From Paramicrosporidium saccamoebae (taxonomy: Eukaryota; Rozellomycota): 64,000 nucleotides of DNA. A model generated the notes under the pieces. It had not been told where the DNA came from. It did no database searches and saw only the letters and a list, made by a program, of their open reading frames with translations. The DNA is taken from contig MTSL01000205.1 of NCBI GenBank assembly GCA_002794465.1, positions 86,229 to 150,228 of the forward strand, given 5' to 3'. The position numbers and the translations under genes are program-made. Shown one piece after another: positions 58,056 to 64,000 of the stretch (within the stretch, counting starts at the first letter, position 1; each line of letters starts with the position of its first letter).

Positions 58056-59686
58056 TCATTTGTGGCCAGCGCGTTTATAGTGTTGTTTTGAACCAAGGGG
58101 CTTGATAAACCGAGACGTGCCACTCATACCGGACAACACCACACTCGCCTTATGATCAGCAAGTAGACTTGGATCTTTCTTGGCCGCATAAGAAAATTCT
58201 GTTGCTTTGGTAAACTTTCTGGACGGTCTTTCGCAGATAGCATTGCGGTAAGGATGATTGAACGCATCCTCATCTTGCACAGATGGTGGTGGATGACAGA
58301 AAAGCAGCTTTCCTCCAACATAGTCTTTCAAGACCACTCTTGCAGCCCGCGATTCATCGGGATTGCCGTGGAAAGATGTCCGGAACCCACGAGCTATGGC
58401 AAACGCTCCTAATACTTCGTGAGAAGATGGTCGCCGGTTCAGATCTTCTTCCATGCTGGGCTTGGGGAGCTCAATACCATAAACAAGTTCGATCACTTGT
58501 TTTGGGATCCTCTCAATAAGGAGCTCAACAGGCGTTACCCATTCACGCAGCTGATCGACTGGAAGAATACCATTTAGTACTAAATCGGCGCGCGACACTG
58601 CAAAATTGGGGAAAACCAAGCCAGGACAGTCGTAAAGGATGACACCGTTTTCAAGGATCACCGTTTGGAAATGCTTGGTCTTACCCGGTGTGGCTGCGAC
58701 TGAAACCTTCTTGGTCCCTGCCAACGAGTTTATGGTTGAGCTTTTACCGACATTAGGGTATCCAACCATACCAAGCTTTTCACCTCCACATTCGCTTTTA
58801 AGCCAATCCAAAAGTTGCAGCCGATCCAGAATGTCGTGGCTTGATATCAAATCTTTACAATTTTCGCTACGGGAAACTGGTGGTTCTTCTTCTTCACTTT
58901 CGGTTGCGAGTGTGGCAGAATAAAATACAAAGCTTAAGCCAAGTTCTTTAAAGTACTCGGCCCAAGACTGGCGCTGGTCCGCGCTCAAGTAATCGGCCTT
59001 GTTGATCAGAAGAAGCATCTTTTTCGATGGCCCTACTTCAGATATATATGTCTTGAGATCTTCGCAGTAAAAAAGTAAGGGATTCCTAGCGTCCAGGATT
59101 TGAACTATTGTCTCACAGGCTTCAATCACCCGCCACAGCTGTCGCCAGATCTCTAGATTTCTTTCAAATGGGGTTAAAATAAAATATGCTGCATCTTCGA
59201 TCCGAGCCAGTCCTCTGCGCCACTCCAAAAAAGATTCCTCCTCGGCGTGTTGTAGCTCCTTGGGTTGAATACTTGTGCTCCACTTTGGACGTCTGGGGAT
59301 CCGAATCCATTCCTTGTTCTCTGCCTGTTCATCTGAAGTGGCAAAGGATCGGGGGGCCTGGGACAACACTGGAACAGAGGTGGAGACTATTACAGGTGAC
59401 GCTCTTTCTATATAACTGTAAGCCGTAGTGTTATAAATATACCGGCTGTGAAATCAAGTCTTGATAGCTGTGCAACTTGCATGAGCTCGTCAAGGTCGCT
59501 TTGCTCAGTAATAGAGCGAACGTTGGCCCAAGATGCACCGTCTTCAAGACCAGATGTATGCTAAAGTCAGTACAGCAAGACTAAAAGTACCAATCCAGAA
59601 TTATTACGTGACCCACGCCGGCCACTAAACCTGGCTTTAATGACTGTACGGCCAAGATTTTCCCCTTGCTTATCTTTTTTGGTCAT
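58056..59686 (-). CDS. LSG1: LSG1, circularly permuted GTPase for 60S maturation
   Basis: 521 residues from exons 59591-59686, 59443-59560 and 58056-59407 (introns 30 and 35 nt). MTKKDKQGENLGRTVIKARF and HTSGLEDGASW fit the LSG1 N terminus. FLEWRR and LTPFERNLEIWRQLWRVIE follow. The G motifs are permuted: NKAD (G4) comes before GYPNVGKSS (G1), then TPGKTKHFQT and DCPGL. In yeast it releases Nmd3 from cytoplasmic pre-60S subunits. With DRS1, this is the second ribosome-assembly factor in the window. Confidence 0.93.
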
Positions 59687-60085
59687 CGACTACCCCGGAC
59701 ATGTCTACAGCGAGTATTTAAGTTTCGCCCATTTACGGCATCTAAAGTGCAGATACAAGATCCTTGTTAAAAATATGGGGGGCATCATATGATGGTATGC
59801 TATAAATAATATAAAGTATTTAGCCGATACTATTTCATTGGCATTACTGCGTCGGTCTCGGAAGCCACAAAGGGTTCACTGCACTGAGACAATTAGGTTT
59901 GGGATAGCTAAAGTCAGAATGGCTTCTCAGTAGGAAATTGGAGTTATCAATGTGTCAACTGTGTGTCCTCGCACCATAATTCATGATCTATAACAGAATA
60001 TCGAATAGTGTGTGAAATTGATAGATTCCGTTAGCCAGCACACCAGCTTTGTTTATCGGCACTAAAATTCCCGGGGAAGCGAAGA
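59687..60085. other. Divergent spacer
   Basis: About 400 bp between the starts of LSG1 and the TMEM245-like gene; no gene, repeat copy or strong hairpin seen. Confidence 0.4.
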
Positions 60086-61487
60086 ATGACCTTGTCTTCT
60101 TCGACCAAGGCCACTATCTATGATGCTCTAATTCGCTTTGGGGTAAATTTTACATGTCTGCTGTTCGTCTTGCTCGTGCTCGCCTTAGCTTTCATCTTGC
60201 GATATCACATAATGCCTGCAATTCTTGCTGCATGCTGTTCGATTCCCCTCAGCGAGTTTTTTGAAGCCTATCAACGGTTGATGTCGTATCCGATTCGAAG
60301 ACGCTTATCCAGATTTTTGACCCTGCCTACTATCATAATTGTTGGAGCAGCTTATTTGTGGGTCGCATCGCTTCTTGGACACCAAGGGAGCAGTATTATT
60401 ACCTTTATCACCTTGATTACACTTTTGACCGTGGATATTAGAAACTCTTGGTGCTTTACTCTGGTCATCACGGGCGCAGTTCTACTGACATTGATCATAC
60501 TTGTTCTGTCGGTTGTTGCCGAGGTATCGGCATTGTGGAAAACATTTTTTGCAAGAATCTTTAGTCCTGAAGGCAAAGAGCTGGCAGACCGGCTTCTCGA
60601 CATCCTTGATCGAAAGGTTCGTCAGCTTACTGGAACCGATATTATTGATCAAATACAGCGAGCGGCTAAGATCATCGGAATTGATATATCGACACCAGAA
60701 CTGGTGATAGACGAAGAGCGAGTGGCGTACATTTTTTCTTTGCCAAAATTGCTACTTAAAACTGGATACACGAGTGATCTGCTTGCGTATGTGCAAAAAC
60801 ACATGACAACAGATCATGTGGTCCGAAGTTTTCAGGCTTTTTTGACCACCGCTTTTTATGCACTAAAGCTTGCCACGCGAAGCGCCGATTTTTTAATGCA
60901 ATGTGCGACATTTGTCGCATCTACAACATACTTTGTTAATCAAAGAAAGTACATTGGAAGTAAAATCAGAGAATCCTCACGCTTGGCCCCGATGACAATG
61001 TTTCTTGAAGACACCAAGCGCTCCATGGTATCGCTTGCAACTACAATGGTCTCTAGGCTGCTGCTTGAAACATCCTGTAGTTACATAATTTTTCGCCTTT
61101 GCGGATCTAGATCTTGCACCAGTTTGGCTATTTTTTGCGGTATTTTATCAATATTCCCTGTGATCCCGCCATCAACGCTTGCGATCTTGCCTGGTATAGA
61201 ACTGTTATCACGAGACAAATCTATTACTGCAGTTGTCCTACTTACCACACACTTTGTGATTAACCTTATATTTATTCCCAAAGCGTCCGTACCAACATTT
61301 TCAAAACGAGGTAATAACATTTCCTGTATCTTAGCTCATAGGACGTGCCGTGGATATTTGTGCACTTGTTGGATTTTGGACCATTGGCTGGACAGGTCTG
61401 TTCTTTGGACCTATTATTGCCTCTATCCCAATCCTAGCTATTAAAAGCGCTTCGAGCTTTATTACTTTACTGCAATCGTCGAAATAA
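60086..61487 (+). CDS. TMEM245 / AI-2E transporter-family membrane protein
   Basis: 456 residues from exons 60086-61310 and 61342-61487 (31-nt intron). Several transmembrane helices: two near the N terminus (CLLFVLLVLALAFIL and after), a central set (about 85-150), then a soluble linker (about 160-290). The C-terminal conserved block follows: FCGILSIFPVIPPSTLAILPG and, after splicing, ALVGFWTIGWTGLFFGPIIASIP, which match PF01594-type proteins. Eukaryotic TMEM245 is poorly characterised; transport is assumed from the bacterial family. Confidence 0.75.
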
Positions 61488-61604
61488 ACTCTGATTACAG
61501 CATTAAAGGTGCACAAATATTGTACATATGTGCTGTCCAATGATTATTGATCGCCAGACCAGGGATTTGCGCTTGAGCAGTTGGGCAGGTCGGTAGGTGC
61601 ACCG

Positions 61605-61811
61605 ATGCAGCTCGGTAACGTTCGTCAGGAAATTTTCATAGAAAGAAAAGAGCCACTCAAGGCTTCTGAAGTCACACGGAAGATTAAGAAATACCTAAAG
61701 AACCAGGAAGCTTCAACCTTGTCTCCTTCGGTTGCTGTCCACCTTTTGCAAATTCGCGAGAGCTCGTATTTCCTCACCCACAACGCCGTAGCCCCTAATA
61801 TACACATCTGA
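61605..61811 (+). CDS. Small unknown protein (start uncertain)
   Basis: 68 residues from the ATG at 61605; the frame is open from 61551, so a short upstream exon is possible. Composition looks coding: charged helical segment IFIERKEPLKASEVTRKIKKYLKNQ, then SPSVAVHLLQIRES. I do not recognise it. Confidence 0.4.
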   Translation: MQLGNVRQEIFIERKEPLKASEVTRKIKKYLKNQEASTLSPSVAVHLLQIRESSYFLTHNAVAPNIHI

Positions 61812-61901
61812 TTATCTGTTTGAGTTTTTTGTATACGAAATTAGTAAATTTTACCAACACTTTTGCCGGGGCTAGCTCATAGCGCTCGATCCAAAGGACT
61901 G

Positions 61902-63179
61902 ATGTCATCGAATCTCCTCTGGGTAGATAAGTACAGACCTTGCGACTTCAATGGCCTAGACTTCCATGGCGACGTAAATAGAGCTCTTGAGAATCTGGTT
62001 AATTCCCATACTGAAAAATTCATCATGTAGGCTACCTCAGGCGATGTGCCGCATATTTTAGTGACTGGGCCGAATGGATCTGGAAAGATGACCAGAATTA
62101 GAGCCTTTCTCGAACGACTCTTTAGCTCTGGCGTTTTTAAAGTATGAGGATACTGTCACCTAATTAATACTGTAGCTGAAAATTGATGAACGAAGTTTCC
62201 AGACTCCATCGGGACGCAAATTTGACGTGACCGTCATATCCAGCAATTTTCACGTGGAAATTAATCCGAGCGATGTGGGGATTTACGACCGTGTGGTTGT
62301 ACAGGATATTGTTAAGGAGCTCGCACAGACACAGCAATTAGACAAATCCAAGCGAAATTTTAAAGGTATAGACGGTGCAAACTCTGACGCTCTAGTGGTC
62401 GTCATACTTGACGCAGACAAGCTCAGTCGGGACGGCCAGCATGGCCTGCGGCGCACCATGGAGAAATATAGCTCAAATTTGCGAATAATTCTTTGCTGCA
62501 CTACCTCAAGTCGAATAATTGATCCCATCAAAAGTCGTTGCTTTGTAGTTCGTATTCCTGCACCAACAGATATTCAAGTAATCCTAAATGTGCAAATCTC
62601 ATACTTGCAGGTTGAATCGAATTTACGGAAAATTTGCACTTTACAATCACTTCTTGTAGATGATTCTGTGCTACAAAAAATTTCGCACTCATCAGCTGGG
62701 AATTATCGAAGGGCTGTTTTAAGTTTGGAAGAATTTTCTCAAAGGTTGCAGTGATTTTTTCAAGTGGTTCTAAGATGCTAGAAATCAGTTAGAGTCCATT
62801 GAATTCGAGTGGGAGCGGTGCATAAAAAATATTTCAAAGCAGATGTTTCTTGAACAAACACCGGCGAGTCTCCTGGTAATTCGTGGATATTTGTATGAGC
62901 TGTTATCGCACTCTATTCCGCCGACAACAATTATCAAGGAATGACCATATACATGTTTGTGTTGATCGTGTGTAGACTTTAATGAAGGAGGTGACTAGCC
63001 ACTCCAAATCGCAATCATTCCTGCAAAATGTACTCGCAGCATTTGCTTGCTACGTAGCGCATCAATACTTGTTGCTTATATTGTCGTAGGAACATCGTTT
63101 GGTACGAGGTAGTAAGGCAATTCTTCATTTGGAAGCGCTCGCAGCAAACATTATGGCCACGATCGCGGCGATTAAATGA
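61902..63179 (+). CDS. RFC5: Replication factor C clamp-loader subunit (human RFC3 / yeast Rfc5)
   Basis: 366 residues from six exons: 61902-61997, 62031-62141, 62176-62744, 62782-62938, 62976-63053, 63090-63179 (introns 33, 34, 37, 37 and 36 nt). LLWVDKYRPCDF, Walker A GPNGSGKM, FHVEINPSD, LDADKLSRDGQHGLRRTMEKY, CCTTSSRIIDPIKSRC (SRC arginine finger), YEHRLVRGSKAILHLEA. The subtype is assigned from EHRL..GSKAI and SDxGxxDR. Intron 4 (62939-62975) has GA instead of GT at its 5' end; without removing it the protein stops after TTIIKE. Confidence 0.9.
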
Positions 63180-63191
63180 TCATGACTAGTA

Positions 63192-64000
63192 TTATTTACT
63201 AAAATTATTCTTCATATCCCTCAAAGCTTGCATGACTAAAATTGGTCGCTCCTGCATTGTCGCTTTTTTTATGGCGGCAGAGTCCAGCCTCATGAAAGGA
63301 TTAGTGTCCCATTCGTCCTGAATTGTGCTCGGCACTGATACAACTGATCCTTCAGCGCGCTCGAGGCCACGAAGTTTCTCAAGCTTGTTGATGACAGCAC
63401 AATTTCCAGGATCAACGCTAGCAGCAAACTATGGAATTGATACACCCAAGGTGACGCTTTACCTCGAGATTACTAATGGTGTACTCATGGCCTGGAAATA
63501 CACTTGTTGAGAGTGGGAGTTTACCAAGTTTTTCTAGCAGAGATTCGACCATTTGTTCGGCAGTGCCTTCGAAAAACCTTCCGCAGCCGGCGATAAACAA
63601 AGTATCTCCAGTGAATACGGCACGGGCAGATGGTTCCGCGCCATCATCATGTATGATGTAGGATAAGCTGCCCGAAGTATGGCATGGATTATGGATCGCT
63701 TGAACTCGGAGATTTCCAACAGAAAATTCGTCTTTATGTGCTAATTTGTGCGTCACACCAGGAATGCGATCGTCAAAGCCATAAATCTTAATGTGCGGAA
63801 ACATTTTTTGAAGTTCGAGGTTCCCGCCTGCATGGTCACTACCAGAAAGTCCAATTGCCTCGCATGCCTACCTGTGATGGTGTGTTGTTGAAACACAGGA
63901 GAGCTTATGAGTCGAGTCATTAATAAAAGGAAGAAGTTTGCGGGGTTCCACGGGGTCAATCGCCATCACTAAAGATATGGGCAGGTAGGTGAATATACTT
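63192..64000 (-). CDS. GLO2: Glyoxalase II (hydroxyacylglutathione hydrolase), 5' end off window
   Basis: Visible exons 63999-64000 (last two bases of an upstream exon), 63872-63968, 63463-63838 and 63192-63428 (introns 30, 33 and 34 nt), about 236 residues. Metallo-beta-lactamase fold: the THHHSDHAGGN zinc motif spans the first long intron junction, GDTLFIAGCGRFFEG, FPGHEYT, and the C-terminal PSTIQDEWDTNPFMR characteristic of glyoxalase II. It hydrolyses S-D-lactoylglutathione in methylglyoxal detoxification. It converges on the clamp-loader gene with 12 bp between stops. Confidence 0.93.

Noticed and set aside
1-64000. CRISPR arrays, bacterial operons or ribosome binding sites
   Set aside because: No regularly spaced identical repeats; the genes are spliced and eukaryotic.

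Overview
This is a gene-dense eukaryotic nuclear contig. I can support about 38 protein-coding genes, and I see no rRNA, tRNA or CRISPR array. The core genes are opisthokont/fungal in style: DRS1-type helicase, PHO85-like CDK, YOS9/OS-9, BRO1/ALIX, SEC11, LSG1, VMA13, GET5-like, NUF2, SCC2/NIPBL, CENP-S and a clamp-loader subunit. Neighbours are often only 3-80 bp apart. I placed 40 introns in 17 genes, and all are tiny (28-39 nt). The window also has two tandem families of secreted, fast-evolving paralogues. Together this suggests a compact, possibly parasitic, early-diverging fungal lineage such as Rozellomycota or microsporidia relatives. That assignment is inference. Mitochondrial genes (mitofusin, TMEM70-like, KMO) show that it is not a mitosome-bearing microsporidian.

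Layout. 1-1621: the 5' part of transportin. 1926-7324: three tandem secreted paralogues with a conserved C-terminal domain that resembles a catalytically dead PP2C fold. 7325-7692: a repeat-rich spacer with a 10-N assembly gap. 7693-11920: DRS1 helicase, a CCR4/Angel-type nuclease and a PRL (PTP4A) phosphatase. 12342-20084: three tandem secreted proteins built of tryptophan-rich, ankyrin-like repeats, with a recent gene-conversion tract and a frameshifted third copy. 20516-35110: PSMA6, an unknown coiled protein, PTPS, KMO, GET5-like, a GT90 glycosyltransferase, eIF4G, a PHO85-like kinase, phospholipase B1 and a YTH reader. 35147-46766: CENP-S, a TMEM70-like protein, a PH-like unknown, an L-type lectin, SCC2/NIPBL, GDP-mannose dehydratase and NUF2. 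47177-64000: mitofusin, YOS9, a secreted unknown, BRO1/ALIX, SEC11, VMA13, LSG1, TMEM245-like, a small unknown, the clamp-loader subunit and glyoxalase II (5' end off the window).

Functional grouping. Secretory pathway and ER quality control: SEC11, GET5-like, the L-type lectin, YOS9 and GT90. Chromosome segregation: SCC2, NUF2 and CENP-S. RNA and translation: eIF4G, LSG1, DRS1 and YTH. Most intergenic space is occupied by two dispersed short repeats. Many genes read as broken until the micro-introns are removed; exon coordinates are given in each entry. Starts were placed on ATG codons throughout.
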